Of a stretch of 15,755 bases of DNA, positions 5,951 through 15,271 are shown piece after piece (the stretch's first letter is position 1; every line of letters begins with the position of its first letter). The stretch is taken from contig CAIYPH010000037.1 in the NCBI GenBank assembly GCA_903928045.1, positions 1 to 15,755 of the forward strand, given 5' to 3'. Origin of the DNA: an uncultured Rhodospirillales bacterium. Lineage in GTDB: Bacteria; Pseudomonadota; Alphaproteobacteria; Acetobacterales; Acetobacteraceae. The notes under the pieces were generated by a model. That model was not told the DNA's origin and searched no databases. It saw only the letters and a list, made by a program, of their open reading frames with translations. A program made the position numbers and the translations under genes.

Positions 5951-7890
5951 TGCCGCCGCTTCTCGACCTCGAAGGCGTCGGGCGCACCTATATGGCGGGC
6001 GGTATGCCGCTGACGGTGCTGACCGATATCACCCTGGTGATCAACGCCGGCGAATTCGTCGCCATTATGGGCGCCTCGGGCTCCGGCAAGTCGACCCTGA
6101 TGAACATCATCGGCTGCCTCGACAAACCCTCGGTCGGCACCTACCGGGTGCGCGGCGTGGCGGTGGACAGCCTCGATGGCGACGCGCTGGCGGCGCTCCG
6201 GCGTGATACGTTCGGCTTCATCTTCCAGCGCTACAACCTGATGTCCGACCTCACGGCCCTGGAAAACGCCGAAGTGCCGGCGGTCTACCGGGGCATGAAG
6301 CGGGCGGCGCGCGCCGAACGGGCCGGCGGGCTGCTGCGCGATCTCGGCCTTGCCGACCGCATGACGCATCACCCGAGCGCGCTCTCGGGCGGCCAGCAGC
6401 AGCGCGTCTCGATCGCCCGCGCGCTGATGAACGGCGGCCCGGTGATCCTGGCCGACGAGCCCACCGGCGCGCTCGACAGCAAGGGCGGCCGCGAGGTGCT
6501 GGCGATCCTGAAGACGCTGCACAGCCAGGGCCACACCATCATCCTGGTCCCCCATGACAGCGACATCGCCGCGTTTGCCCATCGCGTGGTGCGCATCACC
6601 GATGGGCGCATCTCCTCCGACGAGGCCCAGCCGGGCAAGGCCATCGCATCCTCGGTCGCGCAGGGGCCGCGTGGAATCGTGGCGGAGCCGGGCATGGCGG
6701 TGCTCGCCGAAGCCGTGCGGATGGCGCTCTATTCGCTGCTCAACAACCGCATGCGCACGGCGTTGACCATGCTCGGCATCGTCATCGGCGTTGCCTCGGT
6801 GGTGGCGCTGATGGCGATCGGCAATGGCGCCAAGCAGGACGTGCTGGAGCGCATTCAGGCCATGGGCACCGACCTGCTGACCATCGAGCGCGGCCCGCCG
6901 ATGGTGCGCGCATCCGGCGTGATCGTCACCAGCTTCCTGCCGGAGGACCTGCCGGCGATCGCCGAGGTGCCGGGGGTGGCGATGATCATCCCGGAGACCG
7001 AGCTGTCCTCCCTGCTGCGCTACGCCAACCATGACCTCACCGTCACCGCGGTCGGCACTGGCGAAAGCTTCCCCGAGGTGCATGACTGGCCGGTGCAGGA
7101 CGGCGTGTTCTTCTCGGCCGACCACGTGCGCCGCTACGCCCAGGTGGTGGCGATCGGCCAGACCGTGGCGCACAACCTGTTCGATACCGGCACCAGCCCG
7201 CTCGGCGCCTATGTGCTGATCGGCAATGCGCCGTTCCTGGTGGTCGGCGTGATGGTGGCCAAAGGCTCGACGCCGCGCGGCGATGACCTCGATAACTCGG
7301 TCTGGCTGCCCTACACCACCGCCGGCGCGCGCATCTTCGGTCAGCGCTTCTTCCGCCACATGATTGTCCGCGTGGCGCCAGGTGCGGACATGAACGTCGT
7401 CGAGGAGGGGCTGCACGCTTTGCTGATGAAGCGCCACCGCATTGAGGACTTCAACATCCGCAACATGGCCGACACCATCGCGACGGCCAATGAGACGCAG
7501 AACACGCTGACATACCTGCTGGCGGCAATCGCGGTGATTTCGCTGGTGGTCGGCGGCATCGGGGTGATGAACATCATGCTGGTCTCCGTCACCGAGCGGA
7601 CCCGCGAAATCGGCATCCGCATGGCGATCGGCGCGCGGGGGTTCGATGTGCTGTTCCAGTTCCTGACCGAGGCGGTGATGGTGTGCTTCATCGGCGGGTT
7701 GGTTGGCGTGGGCATGGGGGTCGGCGGCGGGATGGCGATGTCGGCGCTGGTGGGGTGGCGGGTGATTTTCACCCCGGCCCCGATCCTGATCGCCTTTGGC
7801 TGCGCGTTCCTGACCGGAATCGTGTTCGGATACTTGCCGGCACGCAAGGCGGCGCGGCTCGACCCGATCGAGGCGCTGGCGCGTGAATAG
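5950..7890 (+). CDS. macB: MacB-like ABC exporter subunit (ATPase fused to FtsX-type permease)
   Basis: This 646-residue protein has the full-length MacB plan. The N-terminal ATPase has Walker A GASGSGKST (41-49), a Q-loop at FIFQRYNL, the signature LSGGQQQR (145-152) and Walker B VILADEPTGALD with catalytic Glu170. The H-loop His is at 202, preceded by Pro (LVPHD) where Thr is usual. The permease half has helix 1 at about 268-292 (RTALTMLGIVIGVASVV), a large periplasmic domain to about 515, and three further helices at about 522-547, 570-600 and 609-631. It ends in the typical PARKAARLDPIEALARE. MacB proteins are mechanotransmission ATPases that work with MacA and an outer-membrane channel to expel macrolides, peptides, lipopeptides or siderophores from the periplasm. 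The start overlaps the macA stop and the end overlaps the outer-membrane gene, so the three genes are translationally coupled. The actual substrate is unknown. Confidence 0.95.
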   Translation: MPPLLDLEGVGRTYMAGGMPLTVLTDITLVINAGEFVAIMGASGSGKSTLMNIIGCLDKPSVGTYRVRGVAVDSLDGDALAALRRDTFGFIFQRYNLMSDLTALENAEVPAVYRGMKRAARAERAGGLLRDLGLADRMTHHPSALSGGQQQRVSIARALMNGGPVILADEPTGALDSKGGREVLAILKTLHSQGHTIILVPHDSDIAAFAHRVVRITDGRISSDEAQPGKAIASSVAQGPRGIVAEPGMAVLAEAVRMALYSLLNNRMRTALTMLGIVIGVASVVALMAIGNGAKQDVLERIQAMGTDLLTIERGPPMVRASGVIVTSFLPEDLPAIAEVPGVAMIIPETELSSLLRYANHDLTVTAVGTGESFPEVHDWPVQDGVFFSADHVRRYAQVVAIGQTVAHNLFDTGTSPLGAYVLIGNAPFLVVGVMVAKGSTPRGDDLDNSVWLPYTTAGARIFGQRFFRHMIVRVAPGADMNVVEEGLHALLMKRHRIEDFNIRNMADTIATANETQNTLTYLLAAIAVISLVVGGIGVMNIMLVSVTERTREIGIRMAIGARGFDVLFQFLTEAVMVCFIGGLVGVGMGVGGGMAMSALVGWRVIFTPAPILIAFGCAFLTGIVFGYLPARKAARLDPIEALARE

Positions 7891-9253
7891 CGGTGCGCTC
7901 GTCACCCTCGCCGTCCTGCTCGGCGCCTGCACCGTCGGGCCGGACTACGCGCGTCCGTCGACGGCCATTCCGGCGGCTTACAAAGAGGCCGGCCCCTGGC
8001 AGCCCGCCCAACCGCTCGACGGTCTGCCGCGCGGCGCCTGGTGGCTGGTGTTCCACGATCCCGGGCTGGATGTGCTCGCCGCCCAGGTGGCGCCGGCCAA
8101 CCAAAGCATCGCCGCCGCCGCCGCCCGCTCCGTCGCCGCCCGTGCCCTGGTGCAGGCGGCGCGCGCCGGGTCCTGGCCACAGGCCGGCATCACGACCTCG
8201 GCGACGCGCCGGGGCGAACCCTCGGCCACCAGCCTGCTGCTGTCCGCCAACGCGGCCTGGGAGCCGGATGTGTGGGGCCGCATCCGCCGCGGCGTCGAGG
8301 CGAGCGAGGCGAACGCCGATGCCAGCGCCGCCGATCTCGCCGCCGCGACGTTGAGCCTGCAGGCCGATCTCGCCATCGACTACTTCGCCCTGCGCACGCA
8401 GGACGCGCAATCCGCCCTGATGCGCCAGGTGATCGCGGATTATCAGCGCTCGCTCGACCTCACGCGCAGCCTGTTCGCCACCGGCATGGTCTCGCGCGCC
8501 GACGTGCTGCTGGCGGAGACCCAGCTGCGCGCCGCCGAGGTGCAGGCCATCGAGCTCGGCGTGCAGCGCGCCTTGCTGGAGCACGCGATCGCCGTGCTGA
8601 CCGGCCAGCCGCCCTCCGCTCTCAGCCTTCCGCCGATCCCGCTGGATAGCGCACCGCCTGCCATCCCGCCGGCCCAGCCCTCAACGCTGCTGCAGCGCCG
8701 GCCCGACATCGCCGCGGCCGAGCGCCGCATGGCTGCCGCCAACGCCGAGGTCGGCGTCGCCACCGCGGCGTTCTATCCGGCGATCACCCTCGGCGCCTCC
8801 GGCGGCTTCAGTGGCGCATCGCTGGCGACGCTGCTGGACTGGCCGGGCCGGGTGTGGTCGCTCGGCACCGGGCTTAGTGCGACGTTGCTGGACGGCGGGC
8901 TGCGCACCGCCCAGCGCGACGCCGCCCGCGCGACCTATGACGCCACCGTGGCCGATTACCGCCAGATCGTGCTGGCGGGGTTCCAGGAGGTGGAGGACGG
9001 GCTCGCGACGTTGCGCATCCTGGAGCGGGAAGCCGCCGCCCAAATTGCGGCCGACCAGGCGGCGCGGCGCTCGCTGGCCGTGGCGCTGACCGACTACAGT
9101 GCGGGGATCGTGAGCTATTTCAACGTGATCACCGCCCAGACCGCGGCCAAGAATACCGCCCGCGGCCTGCAGGACGTGGCGGGGCGGCGCATGGCCGCCA
9201 GTGTGCAGTTGATCCGCGCGCTTGGGGGGGCGTGGGAGAGTCCGTCGCGGTGA
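7883..9253 (+). CDS. NodT-family outer-membrane efflux lipoprotein (TolC-like channel)
   Basis: This 456-residue outer-membrane factor would be the exit duct of the tripartite exporter. The GTG start overlaps the macB stop by 8 nt. The lipobox is LGAC with Cys16, followed by TVGPDYARP, a hallmark of NodT/OprM-type lipoproteins. Two OEP repeats follow, with long Ala-rich helices (RALVQAARAG… and ALLEHAIAVLTGQPPSALSL), LLQRRPDIAAAERRMAAANA, and a second repeat ending FQEVEDGLATL. Length is typical (about 450-490). The signal peptide has an oddly uncharged n-region (MNSGALV). No ATG, GTG or TTG lies in frame between it and the upstream stop at 7811-7813, so GTG 7883 is the only conventional start. 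A run of seven G lies near the 3' end (9224-9230). It is the last gene of the operon. Confidence 0.93.
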   Translation: MNSGALVTLAVLLGACTVGPDYARPSTAIPAAYKEAGPWQPAQPLDGLPRGAWWLVFHDPGLDVLAAQVAPANQSIAAAAARSVAARALVQAARAGSWPQAGITTSATRRGEPSATSLLLSANAAWEPDVWGRIRRGVEASEANADASAADLAAATLSLQADLAIDYFALRTQDAQSALMRQVIADYQRSLDLTRSLFATGMVSRADVLLAETQLRAAEVQAIELGVQRALLEHAIAVLTGQPPSALSLPPIPLDSAPPAIPPAQPSTLLQRRPDIAAAERRMAAANAEVGVATAAFYPAITLGASGGFSGASLATLLDWPGRVWSLGTGLSATLLDGGLRTAQRDAARATYDATVADYRQIVLAGFQEVEDGLATLRILEREAAAQIAADQAARRSLAVALTDYSAGIVSYFNVITAQTAAKNTARGLQDVAGRRMAASVQLIRALGGAWESPSR

Positions 9254-9341
9254 GCGGCGATGCGGGGCGGCGTTCCGCGTGAGACCGGGAACTGCAGGCA
9301 ATGACGCGAACGCCCACCGACACACTCGATTCGGATTGGGT

Positions 9342-9369
9342 TTGACAAGCGCCCCACACCCGATAAATT
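9342..9369 (+). promoter_or_regulatory. sigma70-type promoter for the serine hydrolase/importer operon
   Basis: A perfect -35 box TTGACA (9342-9347) is followed after 16 nt by TAAATT (9364-9369, 4/6 match to the -10 consensus). Transcription would begin near 9376, about 45 nt before the ATG at 9420. An inverted repeat AATTC (9366-9370) / GAATT (9379-9383) with an 8-nt spacer overlaps the -10 and start region and could be an operator. The rest of the 166-nt gap after the exporter operon shows no convincing terminator; only a weak 5-bp GTTCC/GGAAC stem (9272-9276 with 9288-9292) without a T-run is visible. Confidence 0.5.
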
Positions 9370-9410
9370 CGCATAGCTGAATTGCTTCACTGTTCCTCCA
9401 GACGATGGAT

Positions 9411-9420
9411 TGACCGGTCA
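9411..9420 (+). promoter_or_regulatory. 10-bp palindrome at the start codon
   Basis: TGACCGGTCA is a perfect palindrome whose last base is the A of the ATG at 9420. It occupies the place where a Shine-Dalgarno would lie, and no good ribosome site is present for this gene. It could be part of an operator or only chance: a 10-bp palindrome is expected several times in a window this size. Confidence 0.15.
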
Positions 9421-10790
9421 TGGCAGGCGATGCGCGCATACAGGACGAGGCGGAATTCCAGGCGGCACTTGGCCTGCTGAGCGCTGAAATCGGCGGCGAC
9501 ATGGCCCGCAACATCGCGCCTGGCGTGTCGATCGCGGTGGTGCAGGGTGATGGTGCCCCCTGGGCGCGGGGCTTCGGCTTCGCCGATCTCGCGGTGGGAA
9601 AGCGGGCCGAACCCGACACGATCTACGCCGTCGGCTCGATCACCAAGCTGTTCACCGCGACGATGCTGATGCAGCTGCGCGATGCCGGCAAGCTGCGCCT
9701 CGATGATCCCGTGCAGGGGTACGTGCCGGATGTGAAGGTGCCGCACCGCCATCCCGGCGCGCCGGCGATCACGTTTCGCCACCTCGTCACCCATACCTCC
9801 GGCCTGACCAAGGATTCGCCCGCGCCCTATTGGGACCAGGGCGAGAGTTTCCCGCCGGTGGAGCGGCTGATGGAGCTGCTCGAGGAGACCGGACAGCCTT
9901 ATCCGCCCGGCGTGCGCTGGAAATATTCCAACCTCGCCATCGCCCTCCTCGGCTTCACCCTCGCGCGGATCGCCGGCGTGTCGTGGGATGAGTGGGTGAC
10001 CAGCCGCATCCTGGCGCCGATCGGCATGACGAGCGCGGCGCCGCGTTTCGCCGAGGGGCAGCGTGACCGCCTGGCGACCGGCTATGCCCGCCCGACCGGT
10101 GATTGGCCGCCCGCCGTGCTGGCGCATCAGGACCTCGGCGGGATCAGCTTTGGCGGCTCGATGCATGCCTCCGTCGTCGATATGGCGAAGTTCCTGGCCC
10201 AGCAATGGGCGAGCGCGCCGGTGGCGCTGGCGGCCCCGAGCGTGGCGGAGATGCATCGGCCGGTCTGGCTGAATGAGGACTGGCAGACCGGCCAGGGCAT
10301 TGGCTGGCGCGTCATCAAGGCGGCTGACGGAACCACCCGCACCGAGCATGGCGGCGGCGTGCATGGGTTCACCTGCAAGACGCTGGTGTCGTTGAAAGAT
10401 CAGCTTGGTGTCGCCGTGTTCACCAACGGCTCCGACGGCAATGTCGGCAATACGATCGCGACGCGCGCGCTCGATCTGCTCTCGCCGGCCGTGCGCCGCA
10501 TCCGCGCCCGCCGCGCCGTGCCTGCGACCGGCCCGGCGGAGTGGGCGCGCTATGTCGGGCGCTACCGTTGGGTGCTGGGCGATGCCGAGGTGACGTTCGA
10601 GCGTGGGGTGCTCACGCTGGAGGTGCCGAACGGGCCGGCCTGGGAGTCCATAATGCTGACGCCAGCCGGCGAGCATACGTTCCACATGACCGGCGGGCAG
10701 GTGCACGGCGAGCTACTGCGTTTCGTGCTCGATGCGAATGGGGTGGTGCGGCGGGCCTGGCTGGGTCCGCATCCGCACGACCGGATCTGA
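9420..10790 (+). CDS. serine hydrolase of the class-C beta-lactamase / DD-peptidase family
   Basis: This 456-residue protein has all three motifs of the penicillin-binding, acyl-serine hydrolase fold: SITK with nucleophile Ser73 and Lys76, YSN at 169-171, and HGGG at 310-313 in place of KTG. HLVTHTSGL (121-129) is also typical. The C-terminal 90 or so residues (AEWARYVGRYRWVL…) form a small beta-rich domain often found behind this fold in esterases and D-aminopeptidases. No signal peptide is visible, so a cytoplasmic location is likely and a classical periplasmic beta-lactamase role is unlikely. The ATG at 9420 has no strong ribosome site, but an ATG 15 nt upstream is followed at once by TGA. 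It is 43 nt upstream of the solute-binding gene and is probably the first gene of the importer operon. That context suggests hydrolysis of an imported peptide, amide or ester; the exact activity is unknown. Confidence 0.9.
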   Translation: MAGDARIQDEAEFQAALGLLSAEIGGDMARNIAPGVSIAVVQGDGAPWARGFGFADLAVGKRAEPDTIYAVGSITKLFTATMLMQLRDAGKLRLDDPVQGYVPDVKVPHRHPGAPAITFRHLVTHTSGLTKDSPAPYWDQGESFPPVERLMELLEETGQPYPPGVRWKYSNLAIALLGFTLARIAGVSWDEWVTSRILAPIGMTSAAPRFAEGQRDRLATGYARPTGDWPPAVLAHQDLGGISFGGSMHASVVDMAKFLAQQWASAPVALAAPSVAEMHRPVWLNEDWQTGQGIGWRVIKAADGTTRTEHGGGVHGFTCKTLVSLKDQLGVAVFTNGSDGNVGNTIATRALDLLSPAVRRIRARRAVPATGPAEWARYVGRYRWVLGDAEVTFERGVLTLEVPNGPAWESIMLTPAGEHTFHMTGGQVHGELLRFVLDANGVVRRAWLGPHPHDRI

Positions 10791-10822
10791 CGGGGATCGA
10801 ATACAGGGCTGCGATTTTCAAC

Positions 10823-10828
10823 AGGAGG
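10823..10828 (+). promoter_or_regulatory. Shine-Dalgarno fixing the solute-binding protein start
   Basis: AGGAGG lies 5 nt before the ATG at 10834. It selects that codon over an in-frame upstream start at 10732, which would lie inside the serine hydrolase gene and would place a cytoplasmic extension before the signal peptide. Confidence 0.75.
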
Positions 10829-10833
10829 CAGGA

Positions 10834-12447
10834 ATGGCTGGCTTGGTGACCGGACGGCGCGGCTTGTTGACAACGGCGGCGATCATCGGGGCGGCCAGCG
10901 CGCTGCCGCGGGGCGCGGGCGCCCAGGAGCAGCCGGTGCGCGGCGGCGTGCTGCGCTACGGTCTCGCCGCCGAGCCGCGGCGGATGAACCAGCTCAACAC
11001 CACCTGGATGACCGACGCGACGCAGCACATGTATGACCGGCTGCTGACCCGCGCGCCCGATGGCAGCTACGTGCCGCATCTCGCGACCTGGACCACCTCG
11101 CCCGATGGGCTGGTCTGGACGTTCAAGTTGAAGCCCGGCATCAAGTTTCATTCCGGCGAACCGCTGACGTCCGCCGCGGTCAAATGGTGGTTCGAGCAGG
11201 CGCGCGACCCCAAGGGCTTCTACGGCTTCAAAGGGTCCTACCAGTCGGTCGACAGCGTGGAGACGACCGATGAGCTGACCACCGTGGTGAAGCTCAAGCA
11301 GCCTGACGCCAATCTGGCTTTCATTCTGTATACGGTCTATTCAAGCATCCACAATCCGAAAACCTACGAGCGCGTCGGCAAGGATGCCTATGGCGTGAAC
11401 ATCGAGGACGGCACCGGCGCCTTCAAGCTCAAGGAATGGACGCCCGGTGACAAGCTGGTGATCGAGCGCAACAACGACTATGCCTGGGCGCCGCCGATCG
11501 TGAAGAACCAGGGCGCCGCTTGGCTCGACCAGATCGTCTACCGCTACATCGCCGACGGCGCCGCGCTCACGGCGGCCATCGAGGCGGGCGATATGGACAT
11601 CATCGTGCAGCCCAATCCGGCCGACGTCGACCGGCTGAAGACCAACCCCGGACTGGTCGTGCTGCAGAAGCCGATGCCGGCAGCGCGGACGATCTATTTC
11701 AACACGGAAGCCAAGCCGTGGAACGATGTGCGGGTGCGCCAGGCCATGGCCCACGCGATCCAGCGTAAGCCGATCATCGACCGGCTGCTGTTCGGTCAGG
11801 GGTTGGCCGCCTACAGCGTGGTGCCGCCGACGTTCAAGGACATGTATCTGCCGGACTGCGAAAAGTTCTTCCCCTATGACATCGCCAAGGCCAAGGCCCT
11901 GCTGGCGGAGGCCGGCCTGAAGGACAGCGACGGCGACGGCTTCGTGGAGTACGAAGGCAAGGCGTGGGAGCCGGAAATGCTGGTGACCTCGATCTCCGAG
12001 CTCACCCAGCTTGCCCAGGTGGTGCAGGCGCAGGCGGCGCGCATCGGCATCAAGATCAAGATCGTGCAACTCGATGTCGAATCGATCAACGCGCGCACGC
12101 TGGCCGGCAATTTCGGCGTGCTGACCGGGTTCTATTTGTGGGACGGGCCCGACACCATCATCGACTGGTGGGTCCATTCCGGCAACATTCCCGCCACCAA
12201 CCGCGCCCGACTGCGCGATGCCCGCATTGACGATCTGATCGGCAAGATGCGTTCCGCGCCCACCCTGCCGGCCCGCTACGGCTACGTGAAGGACATCCAG
12301 CGCATCATGCATGGCGAGCTCAACACCATCATCCCGGTCTATCATCCGCTCGATACCTACGTGTTCACCAAGCGGGTGCGCGGCTATGAGCCCAATCCGA
12401 TGACGTTGTATCCTCGCATGCACGACGTTTGGCTGGCCAAGGCCTGA
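10834..12447 (+). CDS. ABC transporter solute-binding protein, family 5 (peptide type)
   Basis: This 537-residue periplasmic receptor serves the importer encoded just downstream. The N-terminus has a twin-arginine-like signal (TGRRGLL at 6-12, then a hydrophobic stretch) with a likely cleavage after Ala30 (GAGA|QE). The mature part shows family-5 features: RGGVLRYGLAAEPRRMNQL, FKLKPGIKFHSGEPLTSAAV, GTGAFKLKEWTPGDKLVIERN, VRVRQAMAHAIQRKPIID and AKALLAEAGLKDSDGDG. The last contains a DxDxDG loop (364-369) of the sort seen in many Dpp-type receptors, and a structural Ca2+ role is possible. Length is usual. It is clearly different from the left solute-binding protein, so the two are not a recent duplication. 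The substrate cannot be read from sequence; the four downstream genes point to a di- or oligopeptide-type importer. Confidence 0.94.
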   Translation: MAGLVTGRRGLLTTAAIIGAASALPRGAGAQEQPVRGGVLRYGLAAEPRRMNQLNTTWMTDATQHMYDRLLTRAPDGSYVPHLATWTTSPDGLVWTFKLKPGIKFHSGEPLTSAAVKWWFEQARDPKGFYGFKGSYQSVDSVETTDELTTVVKLKQPDANLAFILYTVYSSIHNPKTYERVGKDAYGVNIEDGTGAFKLKEWTPGDKLVIERNNDYAWAPPIVKNQGAAWLDQIVYRYIADGAALTAAIEAGDMDIIVQPNPADVDRLKTNPGLVVLQKPMPAARTIYFNTEAKPWNDVRVRQAMAHAIQRKPIIDRLLFGQGLAAYSVVPPTFKDMYLPDCEKFFPYDIAKAKALLAEAGLKDSDGDGFVEYEGKAWEPEMLVTSISELTQLAQVVQAQAARIGIKIKIVQLDVESINARTLAGNFGVLTGFYLWDGPDTIIDWWVHSGNIPATNRARLRDARIDDLIGKMRSAPTLPARYGYVKDIQRIMHGELNTIIPVYHPLDTYVFTKRVRGYEPNPMTLYPRMHDVWLAKA

Positions 12448-12454
12448 AGCGGGC

Positions 12455-12483
12455 GGGGAGCACGGGATGCTGGAAGCCTGATG
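12455..12483 (+). promoter_or_regulatory. 4-codon minicistron coupled to the DppB-type start
   Basis: GGGGAG (12455-12460) is spaced 6 nt from ATG 12467, which opens the tiny frame MLEA. Its TGA (12479-12481) shares its A with the permease ATG at 12481 (TGATG). Ribosomes ending the minicistron could restart on the permease. Alternatively GGAAG (12472-12476), 4 nt before ATG 12481, may serve the permease directly and the tiny frame may be chance. Confidence 0.3.
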
Positions 12484-13398
12484 CTGCGTTACGCGCTGCG
12501 CCGCCTCGTGCTGCTGTTGCCGATGGCCTTCATCATCTCCTTCGTCGTCTTCGCGGCGATGCGGATGATCCCGATTGACCCGGCCGAGCTGGTCGTCGGC
12601 CCCTACGCCTCGATGGAGCAGCGCGAGGCCGCGCGGAAGGAGTTGGGGCTCGACAAGTCGGTGCCCGCGCAATACGCGATTTATCTCGGCCGGGTTTTCT
12701 CGGGGGATCTCGGCCGCTCCCTCAAGTCGGGCAAGCCGATCGGCGAGCTCATTGGTGCCACCCTGCCGAATTCCCTTCTGCTCGGGGGCGTGGCGCTTGG
12801 CCTCGCCTACCTCATCGCCATCCCGCTCGGTGTGCTCGCGGCGATGAAGCAGAACACCGCGGTTGACCAGGGCGCCATGGCCTTCGCGCTGCTGGGCATT
12901 TCCATTCCCAATTTCTGGCTCGGCCTGCTGCTCGTCCTGTTTTTCGCGGTGAATTTGCACTGGCTGCCGGCGACCGGGAGCGGCACGGCGGCGCATCTCG
13001 TCCTCCCCTCCGTCACCCTCGGCCTGCAATTCACCGCCATCGTCGCGCGGATGACGCGCTCGTCGATCATCGAGGTGCTGCGGCAGGATTTCATCCGCGC
13101 GCTGTATGCGAAAGGGTTGCACCGCACCAGGGTCGTCTATGTCCACGCGCTGAAGAACGCGATCATCCCGGTGATCTCCTTGCTCGGCCTGCATCTCGGC
13201 AGCCTCGTCGGCGGCTCCGTGATCGTGGAGACGATTTTCGCCTGGCCCGGCATGGGCCTGCTGCTGGTCAACGGCATCACCGGGCGGGATTACCCAGTGG
13301 TGCAGGCCGTGCTCACCCTGCTAGGCTGCGCCGTGCTGGTCGCCAACCTCGCCGCCGACCTGCTCTATGCGGTCGCCGACCGGCGGATCAAGCTGTAG
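12481..13398 (+). CDS. ABC transporter permease, DppB type
   Basis: This 305-residue inner-membrane permease of the DppB/OppB family shows the usual N-terminal helix (about 8-28) followed by IPIDPAELVVGPYAS. A GDLGRSLKSG motif lies at 75-84, and helices at about 97-121, 132-158, 174-192, 230-250 and 272-295. The EAA-type ATPase-docking loop is at about 197-230 (IEVLRQDFIRALYAKGL… HALKNAIIP). It ends with YAVADRRIKL, where DppB proteins normally carry DPRIR-like residues. Length is standard. It follows the solute-binding gene by 33 nt and precedes the DppC-type gene by 8 nt, so it is inside the importer operon. With the next gene it should form the heterodimeric channel. Confidence 0.95.
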   Translation: MLRYALRRLVLLLPMAFIISFVVFAAMRMIPIDPAELVVGPYASMEQREAARKELGLDKSVPAQYAIYLGRVFSGDLGRSLKSGKPIGELIGATLPNSLLLGGVALGLAYLIAIPLGVLAAMKQNTAVDQGAMAFALLGISIPNFWLGLLLVLFFAVNLHWLPATGSGTAAHLVLPSVTLGLQFTAIVARMTRSSIIEVLRQDFIRALYAKGLHRTRVVYVHALKNAIIPVISLLGLHLGSLVGGSVIVETIFAWPGMGLLLVNGITGRDYPVVQAVLTLLGCAVLVANLAADLLYAVADRRIKL

Positions 13399-13406
13399 GC
13401 CCGCGC

Positions 13407-14296
13407 ATGGAACCGCCCGACCTCGCCGCCTGGACCGACACCTCGGTCACCACCGCCTTCTCCCCCTGGCGGGATTTCCTGCGCCGCTTTCGCGCCAGCC
13501 GCTCCGCGATGATCGGTTTCACCATCATCCTCATCCTCGCCATCGTCGCCATTTTCGCGCCCTGGATCGCGCCGCATCCCTATGCCGAGCAGGACCTCAT
13601 GGTCTCGCTCGAACGGCCGCTCACCGACTCATATCTGCTCGGCACGGATGCCTTCGGCCGGGACGTGTTCAGCCGCCTGGTCTGGGGGGCGCGAGTTTCG
13701 CTGCAGGTGGGCGCCATCGTCACCTCGGTCTCGATGGTGATCGGCATCAGCGTCGGCTGCCTCGCCGGCTTCCATGGCGGGCGCGTCGATCTGCTGCTCG
13801 CGAACTTCATCAACCTGGTCTACGGATTTCCCCTCATCCTCGTCGCCCTGATGTTCGTGACCGTCTTTGGCCCGGGCCTCACCGGCGCGATGATCGCGAC
13901 CGGGCTGGTCACCTGGTCCGGCTTCGCGCGCATCGTCCGTGGCGAGGTGATCGCGCTGCGCCAGCGGGAATTCGTGATCGCCGCGCATGCGTTGGGCCGC
14001 AGCAATAGCTGGATCATCGTGCGGCATATCCTGCCCAACATGATCGGGCCCGTGCTGGTGATTGCCTCTTTCACCATGGCGGTCGCCGTCATCATCGAGA
14101 CCTCGCTCTCCTTCCTCGGCCTCGGCGCCCAGCCGCCCACTCCCTCCTGGGGTTCCATGCTCAATGAGGGGCGCAACGTGATTTATCGCGCCTGGTGGCT
14201 GGCAACCTTTCCAGGCATCGCCATCGCCACACTCGTGCTCGGTTTCAACCTGCTGGGCGACGGCTTGCGTGACGTGCTTGACCCACGGATGCGCCA

Positions 14297-14300
<4 letters not shown>
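13407..14300 (+). CDS. ABC transporter permease, DppC type
   Basis: This 297-residue permease is the expected partner of the DppB-type protein. The N-terminal cytoplasmic stretch (about 1-33, with FLRRFRASRSAMIG) leads to a helix at about 36-55. The DppC hallmark LGTDAFGRDVFSRLVWGARV is at 78-97. Further helices lie at about 100-122, 135-155, 158-175, 213-235 and 265-285. The EAA-type loop at about 179-211 (GEVIALRQREFVIAAHALG … HILPN) docks on the ATPases. PTPSWGSML (245-252) and the end NLLGDGLRDVLDPR are also typical. Length is normal (about 280-300). Its stop overlaps the ATPase start in ATGA. Confidence 0.96.

Positions 14301-15270
<970 letters not shown>

Positions 15271-15271
<1 letters not shown>

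Noticed and set aside
5620..7932. 770-codon minus-strand frame opposite macB
   Set aside because: His/Arg/Asp-rich shadow; macB has all ABC and FtsX motifs on the plus strand.
9272..9292. GTTCC/GGAAC stem as a terminator after the exporter operon
   Set aside because: Only 5 bp with an 11-nt loop and no following T-run.
1061..12447. The two family-5 solute-binding proteins as a recent duplication
   Set aside because: Their sequences share only general family features; N-termini, lengths and internal motifs differ clearly.
11341..13194. 617-codon minus-strand frame opposite the solute-binding and permease genes
   Set aside because: Antisense shadow with no recognisable domain.
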